Made by a program: the position numbers and the translations under genes. Shown here piece by piece: positions 54,118 to 62,605 of a DNA stretch of 64,000 bases. The stretch comes from Paenibacillus sp. R14(2021). GTDB lineage: Bacteria > Bacillota > Bacilli > Paenibacillales > Paenibacillaceae. The stretch is from NCBI RefSeq assembly GCF_019431355.1, contig NZ_CP080269.1:4583001-4647000 (forward strand), read 5' to 3'. The stretch's first letter is position 1, and every line of letters begins with the position of its first letter. Below the pieces are notes generated by a model. It had not been told where the DNA came from. It saw nothing but the letters and a program-made list of their open reading frames with translations, and made no database searches.

Positions 54118-54612
54118 TTGGACCCCTATCTCAGACAGGAGAGGCGGAAGACCAACGCCGCTTTTCTCTCGTGGCTGCTCGTCCTTGTGCCGTCCCTTCT
54201 CGCTTTGCTCCTGTGGCTTTCGCTCCAGCATGCGGTAGAAATCGCACTCTCCATTAGCAGCGTCAGCACATGGTCGTGGGATGCGATCAAGACGTTTGCG
54301 TTTATCGGCTTCGGCCTTCTATGGCTGGCAGGTGTTTTTCTCATGCAGAACATGCTGTATCGGAGCGCCGTCCGCGGTATGCTGATCAGCAGGATCATGC
54401 AGATGAGCGCGCTGCTGCTCGGATTGCTGGCGTGCAGCCAAGCGATCCGCTTGCTGCTTGGCGCTGCGGAGATCTCGATCCGCTCGGTTCTTCCGGTTGC
54501 CCTCGAGGCGGTGCTTGCCGCTATTCTGTATGCGCTCTGCCGGTACTTTCATGCGCGACGGATCGCTGACCATGCCACCAAAGACAACAAGCCCTGGGCA
54601 AGGAGGACGTAA
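54118..54612 (+). CDS. Four-helix membrane protein in the Opp-type operon
   Basis: A 164-residue integral membrane protein with about four hydrophobic helices (17-38, 58-80, 93-115, 125-145) and a basic C-terminus. TTG start with AAGGAG upstream. Family not recognised. Its stop overlaps the start of the GntR-type regulator by one base, so it is inserted between transporter and regulator. A sensor or accessory role is possible but unproven. Confidence 0.75.
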   Translation: MDPYLRQERRKTNAAFLSWLLVLVPSLLALLLWLSLQHAVEIALSISSVSTWSWDAIKTFAFIGFGLLWLAGVFLMQNMLYRSAVRGMLISRIMQMSALLLGLLACSQAIRLLLGAAEISIRSVLPVALEAVLAAILYALCRYFHARRIADHATKDNKPWARRT

Positions 54613-55724
54613 TGGGAGAAGTACCACATTACCTCATGATAAAGCGCGAAATCGTGCGGTTGATCCGTACCGGGAAACTTCTTCCTAACGTTTCGCTGCC
54701 TGGACGATGGAAGCTTACGGAACAGTACGGTTGCAGCTGGGCGACGGTCAACCGTGCGATTCAGGAGCTGATCCTCGAGGGCGAGCTGTATGCCGAGAAA
54801 GGGAGGGGGACGTTCGTCAACCCGGCTGCTGCCGAGCGGGCAGAGCTTCCCCGAACCCTGTCCGTCCTGCTGTGCAGCTTCAACGAGAGCGTATATGACT
54901 CCGTGCTGAAGATGATCGAGGGCATCCGTGAGGCCGCCGGAACATTTGGGATTCCCGTAGATTTCGCCAATGTGCAGGATCCCGGAAGGTTCATCAATCT
55001 CGATCATCGGATCATCATTACGCCTGGGTTGTCGGACTACCCCGAACTGACAAAAGCGGCATTGCGCGGCGATCGATTCATCGTATTGGGCTCGGAATTT
55101 CGGGAGTCGGGCGGAAGATGGGTAAGTTCCGACACGCGAGAAGGTACGCGTAAGGCGGTCGGCCAGCTTCTTGCTGCGGGACACCGGCGCATCTTGTTGT
55201 TCGGTTTGCAGCGCGGTCTGCCCAATTACGAGCAGAAAGCGCGCGGTTACGAGGACGCTTTGCACGAATACGGACTGGAAACGGATCAGGAATGGATCGT
55301 GTATCGCCCTGAATACGCGACGGACGTTGAAGGGCTGTTCGGGTGCTGGATGAGAGAGCATCCCGGCTGCAGCGCCGTGTTTGCTGCGGACTACACGTCG
55401 GGCCTCGCGGTTCTAGGCTGGGCAATGAAGATCGGAATCCATATTCCAACGGAGCTATCCCTGTTCGTCATGGGGGAAGTTGATTCGTCTCCGTACTTGG
55501 TCATGCCGCCGAATAGCATCGTGCAGCCGTTCGCGGAAATGGGAAAGCAGGCCGTAAGGATGTTGTTCGGCGAAGATGATGTGCAGTGGGTCTTGCTTCC
55601 GTGCCGGCTTATCGATCGTCATTCGGTCATGCCCCCGCCTGAGTGCCGCAGCGGACCCTCGACGTTCGCGGGCGGAAAGGTTGCTGCTGCAGGCGATTCC
55701 GTTTCCGGGCGGAGCCTAACCTAA
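54612..55724 (+). CDS. GntR-type regulator with LacI-like sensor domain
   Basis: A 370-residue hybrid regulator: GntR winged helix at about 1-70 (PHYLMIKREIVRLIRTGKLL, TVNRAIQELILEGELYAEKG, GRGTF) followed by a periplasmic-binding-protein-like core (AAGHRRILLFGL, AVFAADYTSGLAVLGWAMK, IQPFAEMGKQAVRML-like end). Such AraR-like regulators bind a sugar in the C-terminal domain. The leader lacks the usual acidic first helix of GntR. It is coupled to the upstream membrane gene and probably controls the operon. Confidence 0.87.
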   Translation: MGEVPHYLMIKREIVRLIRTGKLLPNVSLPGRWKLTEQYGCSWATVNRAIQELILEGELYAEKGRGTFVNPAAAERAELPRTLSVLLCSFNESVYDSVLKMIEGIREAAGTFGIPVDFANVQDPGRFINLDHRIIITPGLSDYPELTKAALRGDRFIVLGSEFRESGGRWVSSDTREGTRKAVGQLLAAGHRRILLFGLQRGLPNYEQKARGYEDALHEYGLETDQEWIVYRPEYATDVEGLFGCWMREHPGCSAVFAADYTSGLAVLGWAMKIGIHIPTELSLFVMGEVDSSPYLVMPPNSIVQPFAEMGKQAVRMLFGEDDVQWVLLPCRLIDRHSVMPPPECRSGPSTFAGGKVAAAGDSVSGRSLT

Positions 55725-55793
55725 TGAACGGCACATGCCGCACATGTCCGTCTATTTCAACTTACCAAGCCTATCTTCGGGAGGCGATCGTTC

Positions 55794-56684
55794 ATGCATA
55801 TCGATAATTTGATGGAGTTGACGCCAAGATTGAATTTCGCGAGCCGGGACCGGGCTCAGGCGGGGGATCAGTGGGGTCCCCGGACGATTCCGGATTGGCA
55901 GATATTCTCGATCGTGTCCGGAGAAGCCTTGCTCAAGCTGGGACGGCAATCTTACCGTATACGTCCTGGGGAGAGCGTGTTCTACGGACCGAACAGCCCG
56001 CATTACCTATCAGTCGAGAGACCGACCGAATATTTCAGCTTCCATTTCTCCTGGCATGAGACATCGCCGAGGCCCGAGCATCCCGCCTATCATATCAAGG
56101 ACGTGCCGGCGAGATCACTGAACGCGGTTCCCGAGGACTGCAGCGTATTCGTTCCAGGCGTGGGAGAGGTGGAGATCCCGCATCATTTTTCAACGGTCGG
56201 GCTGGATTCCATTATGATCCGCATGGTCAAGGAGTACCATGACGAGGGAGCGGGCTACCCCTTCCTGCTGCGGGCGCTGCTGATGGAGCTGCTCATGCTG
56301 CTCATCCGGCAGCTCGCCCGTCAGAATAAAGGCGCGCTGCTGAGCAAGATCGAGCCTGCGCTCGCCGCGATTCGGGACAACCTGGGCATGCAGTGGTCGG
56401 TAAGCGAGCTTGCGGAGCTGTGCGGCTATCACCCGAGCTATTTCACCGGGTTGTTCTTCCAAGAGGTAGGACAAAATCCGAAGGAGTACCTCATCGCGGA
56501 ACGGGTAAGGCAGGCGAAGACGGCTTTACTCAAAGGCGACCCGATCGAGAAAATAGCCGAGAGCCTCGGTTATACAAGTGTCCATTATTTCAGCAGCAGC
56601 TTCAAGAAGGCGACAGGTCTGTCTCCAAGCGAAATCAAGCAGAACCCGACATCCGTTCGCAGCTTGTCGGCGATTGAACCTTGA
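55794..56684 (+). CDS. AraC-family transcriptional regulator
   Basis: A 296-residue regulator with an N-terminal cupin-like sensor (ALLKLGRQSYRIRPGESVFY, then PHYLSVERPTEYFSFHFSW) and two C-terminal HTH motifs (ELAELCGYHPSYFTGLFF; IEKIAESLGYTSVHYFSSS, then KKATG). GGGAGGCGATCGTT precedes the ATG. It is 69 bases after the GntR-type gene in the same direction, so it may respond to the same sugar. Target genes are not evident. Confidence 0.92.
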   Translation: MHIDNLMELTPRLNFASRDRAQAGDQWGPRTIPDWQIFSIVSGEALLKLGRQSYRIRPGESVFYGPNSPHYLSVERPTEYFSFHFSWHETSPRPEHPAYHIKDVPARSLNAVPEDCSVFVPGVGEVEIPHHFSTVGLDSIMIRMVKEYHDEGAGYPFLLRALLMELLMLLIRQLARQNKGALLSKIEPALAAIRDNLGMQWSVSELAELCGYHPSYFTGLFFQEVGQNPKEYLIAERVRQAKTALLKGDPIEKIAESLGYTSVHYFSSSFKKATGLSPSEIKQNPTSVRSLSAIEP

Positions 56685-56745
56685 CAGAGATAATCTTTCT
56701 TGCCCCTTCACAGCTGCTTGGGCAAGAAGGTTCCTCCTTAGCAAA

Positions 56746-56800
56746 CAAAATGCCCTTGCATTTCGGCTGACTCAGCCTGCATGCAAGGGCGTTTATTTTG
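56746..56800. terminator. Bidirectional terminator
   Basis: AATGCCCTTGCAT and ATGCAAGGGCGTTTATTTT form a stem of at least 10 bp between the AraC gene and the convergent small gene. Confidence 0.8.
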
Positions 56801-56809
56801 GATAAACCG

Positions 56810-57112
56810 TCAGTTGTCTTCCTTCGTATCGTCTGGATGGCGGCGCGGATGCTGCAGATGGGCTTCGAGCGCCGTAGTCTTCTTCTTCGGCACAAGACGC
56901 GGATCGGTCTCGCCAAACTCGTGATTGTCGTAATCCAGCTGGACCAGCTGCCACTCTGTCGTTCCGAGCTGCGGATCGGCCGGGAACACGTCGCCGCGGT
57001 TCAGCTTCTCTTCTCGTCCCCAATCGTTCTTGTAAGTGCCATCCACTTCGACTTGTTCACCGGACACGGGCTCCATTTCATAATGGCCGTTTCGTTCGCT
57101 TTCGTTCATCAT
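56810..57112 (-). CDS. Small acidic protein of unknown function
   Basis: A 100-residue, highly polar protein with motifs VDGTYKNDWGREE, LNRGDVFPADPQLGTTEW and LDYDNHEFGETDPRLVP, then a basic tail. No membrane segment. I recognise no family. GGAGGAGAGC lies directly before the ATG. It is downstream of a 59-codon gene by 29 bases. Confidence 0.7.
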   Translation of the reverse strand: MMNESERNGHYEMEPVSGEQVEVDGTYKNDWGREEKLNRGDVFPADPQLGTTEWQLVQLDYDNHEFGETDPRLVPKKKTTALEAHLQHPRRHPDDTKEDN

Positions 57113-57141
57113 GCTCTCCTCCTGGTCTCATCGGCTGTCGG

Positions 57142-57321
57142 CTACAGGCCGTGCTTTGGAACGGCGGCACGGTCGGCCTCGGATTGCGCTTTGCTTGCCG
57201 CGGCTTTGCCCGAACCGGATTGATCCGCCTTGGCTTGTGCCTGGCTCGCTTTACGCTGCAAATGGGAAGGTTGTTCGCCTGACATCATGATGGTTGCAGC
57301 CTCCTGATCGCTATAAGTCAT
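57142..57321 (-). CDS. Very small Ala/Gln/Lys-rich protein (59 aa)
   Basis: A 59-codon frame below many ORF cut-offs: starts MTYSDQEAATIMMSGEQ, then a hydrophilic helical stretch rich in Ala, Lys, Gln and Ser, ending VPKHGL. AGGTGG is 6 bases before the first ATG; AGGAGG also precedes internal ATGs at codons 12-13, which could be the true start. It reads in series with the 100-residue gene downstream. Its composition recalls small spore proteins, but no motif proves this. Confidence 0.45.
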   Translation of the reverse strand: MTYSDQEAATIMMSGEQPSHLQRKASQAQAKADQSGSGKAAASKAQSEADRAAVPKHGL

Positions 57322-57374
57322 GAAAATCCACCTTCAGTTTGCCACCGGAGCGTCCAAACTATGTGCGCATGCCA

Positions 57375-57674
57375 TTAAACGAGCCGCAGCCCGCAGCTCG
57401 GACAGTCAACATCCCGGTGCGTAACGATCTCGCCGCAGGCCGGGCAGGGCTCTTGAAAGGGATTGGCATCGTCCGGCAGCCGGGCAGCGGCGCTTTCCTG
57501 CTCCGCCGACTGCTCCTGGCGAGCGGAAGAGCCGCCGAACAGCGCCTCCACGAACTGCTTCAGCTCCGACTGCTTGCCGGAATCGTCTGACGACAGCTTT
57601 ATGACATAGATCATGATTGCGACAAGCCCGCCCGCAAGAATTAGGACAATACTGGTTGCAATCGTATTCATCAT
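57375..57674 (-). CDS. Membrane-anchored zinc-ribbon protein
   Basis: A protein of 99 residues: N-terminal helix (about 4-25), polar linker (KLSSDDSGKQSELKQF), and a C-terminal zinc ribbon, CPACGEIVTHRDVDCPSCG. GGGGGACAAG precedes the ATG. It begins 20 bases after the VTT-domain gene ends, so cotranscription is likely. The function is unknown; the layout suits a small membrane adaptor. Confidence 0.75.
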   Translation of the reverse strand: MMNTIATSIVLILAGGLVAIMIYVIKLSSDDSGKQSELKQFVEALFGGSSARQEQSAEQESAAARLPDDANPFQEPCPACGEIVTHRDVDCPSCGLRLV

Positions 57675-57694
57675 ATTGTACTTGTCCCCCTTGG

Positions 57695-58300
57695 TTATTT
57701 GAGCTGATACCGGGCCTCCAGCTTCTTGCCTCCGAACCACATGACGACGAGCAGCGCAAGCGCGGCCGCGATGCGCCAAGGCTCTTGAAGCAGGTCTCCA
57801 ATGTTGAAGCTGAGGAGAGAAACCATGAAGATCATAACGGCCTTGCCAAGCAGTATGGCAAGCACGAAGGAACGAAACGGAATGCTGCTTAAGCCGGAAA
57901 TCACGTTAATGAGCGCAGAAGGCGAGAAGGGGAAGCAGGCAAACAGAAAGATCGGCGTAAAGCCCTTATGCTCGATATAACCGAGTAATTTGTCCGCCCG
58001 CTTGAATTTGTGCCGCAGCCAGCCGCTGAAATGCCCGCCGAGTCTGCGCGAAAGCCAGAACAGCAGAAGAGATCCGGAGCAGACCCCTAACCAGGAATAC
58101 AGCGATCCCAGCCATAGGCCGTAGATATTGGCGTTTGCGGCAACGAAAACAAGAAGCGGCAGCACGGGGATAAAGGCTTCAGCAAGCGGAAGCAGAATGC
58201 CGGGAAGTGGGCCGTAAGCCGAGTAGCTCTCCAGCGTCCGCTGCAAATGCGCCAAATCCATGTTTTTCAGCTGGCGCATCCAAGTTTCGAAGATGGTCAT
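57695..58300 (-). CDS. VTT-domain (TVP38/DedA-like) membrane protein
   Basis: A protein of 201 residues with five or six helices. The VTT core is visible: PLAEAFIPVLPLLVF, GLWLGSLYSWLGVCSGSLLL, FWLSRRLGG and FTPIFLFACFPFSPSALIN. Relatives act in membrane lipid handling. The ATG at 58300 follows GGAGGAAC; a longer start at 58327 would overlap the MFS gene and is less likely. It clusters with the LtaA- and UgtP-like genes. Confidence 0.88.
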   Translation of the reverse strand: MTIFETWMRQLKNMDLAHLQRTLESYSAYGPLPGILLPLAEAFIPVLPLLVFVAANANIYGLWLGSLYSWLGVCSGSLLLFWLSRRLGGHFSGWLRHKFKRADKLLGYIEHKGFTPIFLFACFPFSPSALINVISGLSSIPFRSFVLAILLGKAVMIFMVSLLSFNIGDLLQEPWRIAAALALLVVMWFGGKKLEARYQLK

Positions 58301-58323
58301 TCCAATTGTTCCTCCTGCCTCTA

Positions 58324-59514
58324 TCACCGATGGCCGTGGTTATCATGAAACGCACGGAACGGAAACCAAATATAGAATAGTGCAATAACCGCATACATAA
58401 TGCCGCTGTACCAGAGTACCGCGGATTGTCCTTGCCACAGTGCGAGCGTGCCGCCGAGGACGGGTCCGATCATGCCGCCGATGCCCTCCACGGTGGAGAA
58501 TATTCCCCACCCGAGCCCCTGCTGCGCAGGAGGCACATAGTTTGCGAGCAGTGCATTCCAAGCAGGCAGCAGCGTGGCATAGGAAAGCCCCAATATGGCT
58601 GTAAGCAGCATGCACTCCCAGAGCGGCGGCGCAAGGGACAGCAAGTAGAGGGCGACGCCGATAAAGCCGAAGCCGAGCACGAGAAACCATTTCTTCCCCC
58701 CGAGGATGTCGGACAGGCGCCCAAGCGGAATGAGACCAATTACGGTGAATACCCCGCCGGCGAGCAGCAGCATGGAGTATTGCGCGCCGTTCATGCCGAG
58801 CTGATCCTCGGCAAAGCTCGGCAGCACGGGTACAAGCATGCCTGCGCCCATCGTCTGCAGCACCATGCCGGGCAGCAGAAGACGCATATTGCGAAGCCGT
58901 TCTTTCAGAATGGCATACTGCTCCCGAAGCGGAAGGGTAGGCGCTGCTTCGGATGCCCGTTTGTTCGTGATAAAGAGCGCGAGCAGCCAGCTCAGCAGCA
59001 CCATAATCAGGAGCAGATAGTAAGTCATTGATCGGCTGTGATCCATGAGCAGGTTGCTTGCGATCGGACCGGCGCCGATTCCGATGAACCAGATCGTGTA
59101 CAGGAAACCCATCTGCATTGCCCGCCGATCGGGCGAAACCTTAGTCAAGCAGACGATCCAGATCGGCGAAATGCCGACGCCGTAGAGCGCTGCGGCCGTA
59201 ATAAACAGCCAGGGCTGTTCGGCGAAAGGAATCAGGAAGATGCCGGTTAATGAAGCGAGCAGCCCGATATGGACGATGAACCGAATGGAGAAGCGGTCGA
59301 GCAAGTAGCCGATGACCATTTTGAGTACGGTATCCGTCAAGTAATGCGCCGTGACGGCGATGCCGATAATATCAAGCGATAAGCCGAGCGATTTCTCGCC
59401 GTAGATCGGCAGGAAGCTGATCAGCGCGGCACCGCGGACGAATTCGACAAGCAGCAGAATGACCGCGAAGAGAATCATTTCCCGGCCAAACAGACGTAGT
59501 TTGATGGTGGTCAC
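58324..59514 (-). CDS. ltaA: MFS transporter, LtaA-like glycolipid flippase
   Basis: A 396-residue MFS protein with 12 predicted helices. From memory, it closely resembles Staphylococcus LtaA in length and motifs: LLVEFVRG near the start, YGVGISPIWIVCL in the first half, and TLLPAWNALLANYV plus MIGPVLGG near the end. LtaA flips diglucosyl-diacylglycerol, the lipoteichoic acid anchor. Its neighbour is a UgtP-like glucosyltransferase, as in the ypfP-ltaA pair. GTG start with GGAG upstream. Equal possibility: an efflux pump of the same family. Confidence 0.78.
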   Translation of the reverse strand: MTTIKLRLFGREMILFAVILLLVEFVRGAALISFLPIYGEKSLGLSLDIIGIAVTAHYLTDTVLKMVIGYLLDRFSIRFIVHIGLLASLTGIFLIPFAEQPWLFITAAALYGVGISPIWIVCLTKVSPDRRAMQMGFLYTIWFIGIGAGPIASNLLMDHSRSMTYYLLLIMVLLSWLLALFITNKRASEAAPTLPLREQYAILKERLRNMRLLLPGMVLQTMGAGMLVPVLPSFAEDQLGMNGAQYSMLLLAGGVFTVIGLIPLGRLSDILGGKKWFLVLGFGFIGVALYLLSLAPPLWECMLLTAILGLSYATLLPAWNALLANYVPPAQQGLGWGIFSTVEGIGGMIGPVLGGTLALWQGQSAVLWYSGIMYAVIALFYIWFPFRAFHDNHGHR

Positions 59515-59554
59515 ATCTCCTTGTTCATCCTCACATCCCTGAAGGGCTAACGAA

Positions 59555-60691
59555 TCACGGGCGGGCTGATGTCTTTCCCATTATAAGCAAGCTGGAACAA
59601 AAATCCAAGGCGATGGTATTCGCCGCATCCTTCTCCTGGAGCTTGCGCGCACGGACCCTATGATGGGTTAAACGAACGGGATCATGAATGAGTTTCATAA
59701 TTTCGCTCTCCAGCTGCGCCGGCGAGTGAATTAAGACCGCGACCGCTTTCCGCTGCAAATAGAGCGCGTTGTTACGTTCTTGACCCGGAACAGGCTGGTA
59801 TGCGAAAATCGGCAGTCCCAGCGAGAGCGATTCCGCGAGCGTAACGCCGCCGGGTTTCGTGACGATGCAGGCAGCAAGCGTCATAAGCTCATGCATCGCT
59901 TCGACGTAACCGAATATCCGCAGCTGGCCGCTGGCGCATGCCTCGGCGAATTGGGCGCACAGCGAAGCGGCGAGCGCTTCGTTGCGACCGCAGACGACGG
60001 CAACGGTAAGCTCAGGATTCCCCAACAGCGGCAAAATCATATCGGCAATGCCGGGAAGCGTGCCTTGGGCGCCGGCCATGACGAGCACAACCGGGCTGAG
60101 GGCAGAGAAGCCGTAACGCAGGCGGCAGTCTGGATCAACGGAAGCGGACCGGAAGCCGCGTTTGAGCGGAATGCCGCTGACGCAAATACGGCGTTCGGGA
60201 ATGCCGAGCGCGCTGAGCTCGTGCTTCATATCTTCGGTAGGGACGTAATAGCGGTCGATGTCGGGATGAACCCAGCGCCTGTGCAGATCGAAATCGGTGA
60301 CGACGGTACAAGTCGGGATATGCAGGCCGATCTGTTGTTTAAGGGCGGGCATGGCAAGCAGAGGGAAGGTATGGATAACCGCATCGGGGCGTTCTTGAAG
60401 CAGCAACCGGCGAAGCCGGTCGCGGCCGAAGGAATGAAGCCAGTTGGCGAACAGGGAGTCGTGTTTCATCGGCTTGGTCACATCATACAGCCAGCCGTAA
60501 AGGTTCGGCATCAGCGAGTAGCTCTTCATGTAGACCCGCCGGGTCATGGCATTAATCCAGGGATGCGCCTCGGCAAGGAGATCGACTAGAAGCGGCTCTC
60601 CAAGGCGATGGTCGATAATGGCGTCGCTTATAGCCCGGGCTGCTTGCAGATGCCCGTCGCCGTAAGAGGCATACAGAATCATGATCTTCAT
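59555..60691 (-). CDS. ugtP: Diacylglycerol glucosyltransferase (UgtP/MGDG-synthase type)
   Basis: A GT28-type enzyme of 378 residues. N-terminal ILYASYGDGHLQAARAI, VHTFP-like INTFP equivalent (HTFPLLAMP), VVTDFDLHRRWVHP, GIPLKRGF, VMAGAQGTL, and the nucleotide-sugar site TKPGGVTLAESLSL with PVPGQERNNALYL. It transfers glucose to diacylglycerol at the membrane, giving lipoteichoic acid anchors. The ATG at 60691 follows GGAGG. Forms a probable operon with the MFS gene (40 bases downstream). Confidence 0.92.
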   Translation of the reverse strand: MKIMILYASYGDGHLQAARAISDAIIDHRLGEPLLVDLLAEAHPWINAMTRRVYMKSYSLMPNLYGWLYDVTKPMKHDSLFANWLHSFGRDRLRRLLLQERPDAVIHTFPLLAMPALKQQIGLHIPTCTVVTDFDLHRRWVHPDIDRYYVPTEDMKHELSALGIPERRICVSGIPLKRGFRSASVDPDCRLRYGFSALSPVVLVMAGAQGTLPGIADMILPLLGNPELTVAVVCGRNEALAASLCAQFAEACASGQLRIFGYVEAMHELMTLAACIVTKPGGVTLAESLSLGLPIFAYQPVPGQERNNALYLQRKAVAVLIHSPAQLESEIMKLIHDPVRLTHHRVRARKLQEKDAANTIALDFCSSLLIMGKTSARP

Positions 60692-60777
60692 CGTACAGAA
60701 CACCTCCTGCCGGCAAGCATAGCGCATGAATGTCACTGGGCGGTAAGCGGCATATGAAGTGATTGTAAGGCATTTGG

Positions 60778-60820
60778 AAAAAAAGCCCCGAACCGCACGG
60801 TAGCGTGCAGTTCAGGGCTT
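60778..60820 (-). terminator. Terminator of ilvA
   Basis: AAGCCCTGAACTGCACG pairs with CGTGCGGTTCGGGGCTT on the minus strand, followed by seven T residues, just after the ilvA stop. Confidence 0.9.
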
Positions 60821-60831
60821 GAGGCAAGCGC

Positions 60832-62103
60832 TCAAATCAGCAGATTGAATAACACGGGGTCCTTGTTCAGCTCCAAGTAGCTGATGCCTTTGTTGTTCAT
60901 GCGCTGGATTAGCGGTTCATAATCCTGGCGGTTCTTCAGCTCGATGCCGACCAGCGCAGGGGCTTTATCCTTGTTATGCTTCTTCGTGTATTCGAACCTT
61001 GTGATGTCGTCTTCCGACCCCAGTACCTCGTCCAAAAATTCACGGAGAGAGCCGGCCCGCTGCGGGAAGCTGACCATGAAATAATGCATCAACCCTTCGA
61101 AGACAAGGGAGCGCTCCTTGATTTCCTGCATCCGGTCGACGTCGTTATTGCCGCCGCTTACCACGCAGACGACGGTCTTCCCGGCAATTTGTTCGCGGTA
61201 CAGATCAAGGGCGGCAATCGGCAGGGCGCCTGCCGGCTCTGCAACAATCGCGTTCTCGTTGTAGAGCGCAAGCATGGCGGTGCAGGTTTTACCCTCGGGA
61301 ACGATCACGATATCGTCAAGCAGCTCGCGGCACATGCGGAAGGTCAAATCACCTACCCGTTTGACGGCCGCGCCGTCGACGAATTTATCGATCGTCTCCA
61401 GCGTCTGGACCTCTCCGGCATCCAGCGATGCACGCATGGACGGCGCGCCTTCGGGCTCTATGCCGATCAACTTCGTCCCTGGAGACACCGCTTTGACATA
61501 CGCGCCGACACCGGCTGCAAGACCGCCTCCGCCTATCGTGACGAAGACGAAATCCGGCGCCGATTCCACCGCCTCCATGATTTCTTTGCCGATGGTGCCG
61601 TTGCCGGCAATGATTTTGGGATCATCGAATGGGTGGATGAAGGCAAGATCGTCCTTGCGGCTGGCCGCAAGAGCTTCATTGAACGCGTCGTCGAACGTGT
61701 CGCCGATCAGAATAATTTCCACGTTCGGACCGCCGAAGAAAGCGACCTGGTTGACCTTCTGGCGCGGCGTCGTGCTAGGCATATAGATCTTGCCGGGGAT
61801 GCCGAGCGTTTGGCAGGAATATGCGACGCCCTGCGCATGGTTGCCCGCGCTTGCGCAGACAACGCCGCGCATCAGCCGCTCTTCCGGCAGCGACTTGATG
61901 AGATGATAGGCGCCGCGCAGCTTAAAGGAACGGACGACCTGCAGATCCTCGCGCTTCAGCAGCACATTGCAGCCGTAGCGCTCGGACAGCACGCGGTTAT
62001 GCTGCAGCGGCGTGCGCGCGGATACTTCCTTCACGTGCATTTGAGCCTGCGCAATCTCGGTCAGCCCCACTGTCAGCGCCTCGTAGTTACGTTCGTTTCC
62101 CAT
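60832..62103 (-). CDS. ilvA: Threonine deaminase (threonine ammonia-lyase)
   Basis: A PLP enzyme of 423 residues turning threonine into 2-oxobutyrate for isoleucine synthesis. The PLP lysine is in VRSFKLRGAY, the phosphate loop is GGGGLAAG, and CASAGNHAQGVA is typical. A single C-terminal ACT-like domain (about 335-423: FPQRAGSLREFLDEVLG) matches the biosynthetic form. AAGGAGAAAG precedes the ATG at 62103. The T-box leader upstream couples expression to tRNA charging. Confidence 0.95.
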   Translation of the reverse strand: MGNERNYEALTVGLTEIAQAQMHVKEVSARTPLQHNRVLSERYGCNVLLKREDLQVVRSFKLRGAYHLIKSLPEERLMRGVVCASAGNHAQGVAYSCQTLGIPGKIYMPSTTPRQKVNQVAFFGGPNVEIILIGDTFDDAFNEALAASRKDDLAFIHPFDDPKIIAGNGTIGKEIMEAVESAPDFVFVTIGGGGLAAGVGAYVKAVSPGTKLIGIEPEGAPSMRASLDAGEVQTLETIDKFVDGAAVKRVGDLTFRMCRELLDDIVIVPEGKTCTAMLALYNENAIVAEPAGALPIAALDLYREQIAGKTVVCVVSGGNNDVDRMQEIKERSLVFEGLMHYFMVSFPQRAGSLREFLDEVLGSEDDITRFEYTKKHNKDKAPALVGIELKNRQDYEPLIQRMNNKGISYLELNKDPVLFNLLI

Positions 62104-62109
62104 GTGAAT

Positions 62110-62450
62110 CTTTCTCCTTTGCTCATCCCATGACTTGATAGTGAAGCTATAAACTAAAAAAATCCCGTCCCCGTAAGGGACGAGATGATCTCTCGTGTTA
62201 CCACCCTGATTCTGCTTGCGAATTCGCATTCGTGCGAAGACCTAACAGCTCTTAGCCGCGTACTGCCGTACGTGCTCCATGTAACGGCGGAAGCCGTCCA
62301 TGCTTATGATCGCTGCGGGGAATACAATACCCGGTCGGTTCGGCATGGCTTCTCAGGGAGGATGCTTCGTTCGCAGGCAATCGTCGGCTTTCAGCGGACA
62401 CCGACTCTCTGGAGATTGCGTTCGGGCGGGCGAGCTTGTTCCCGTCAATG
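62110..62450 (-). ncRNA. T-box riboswitch leader of ilvA
   Basis: The minus strand carries the T-box sequence AGGGTGGTAACACGAGA (62191-62207), complementary to tRNA acceptor ends. It is followed by a terminator stem CGTCCCTTACGGGGACGGG and seven T residues (62156-62184). The upstream stem-I region contains AGAGAGTCGGTG, GCTGAAA and GACGGGAAC elements. A specifier ATC (Ile), at 62361-62363, is plausible but tentative. Confidence 0.9.
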
Positions 62451-62605
62451 AATTTGGGCGAAATGGTTGAATTATTATACTTGTTATACCCCCGTGTTAG
62501 GTGAAATGTCAACGGTCAATTCAAGGGTATTCATTTTTGATGCAGCAGCTGGGATAATGTGGTACATTTTGGTGGCGATCGATTCGAATCCGGAGGTAGA
62601 GCATC

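Noticed and set aside
60976-62133. 385-codon plus-strand frame opposite ilvA
   Set aside because: It is the antisense shadow of a clear threonine deaminase gene in GC-rich sequence.
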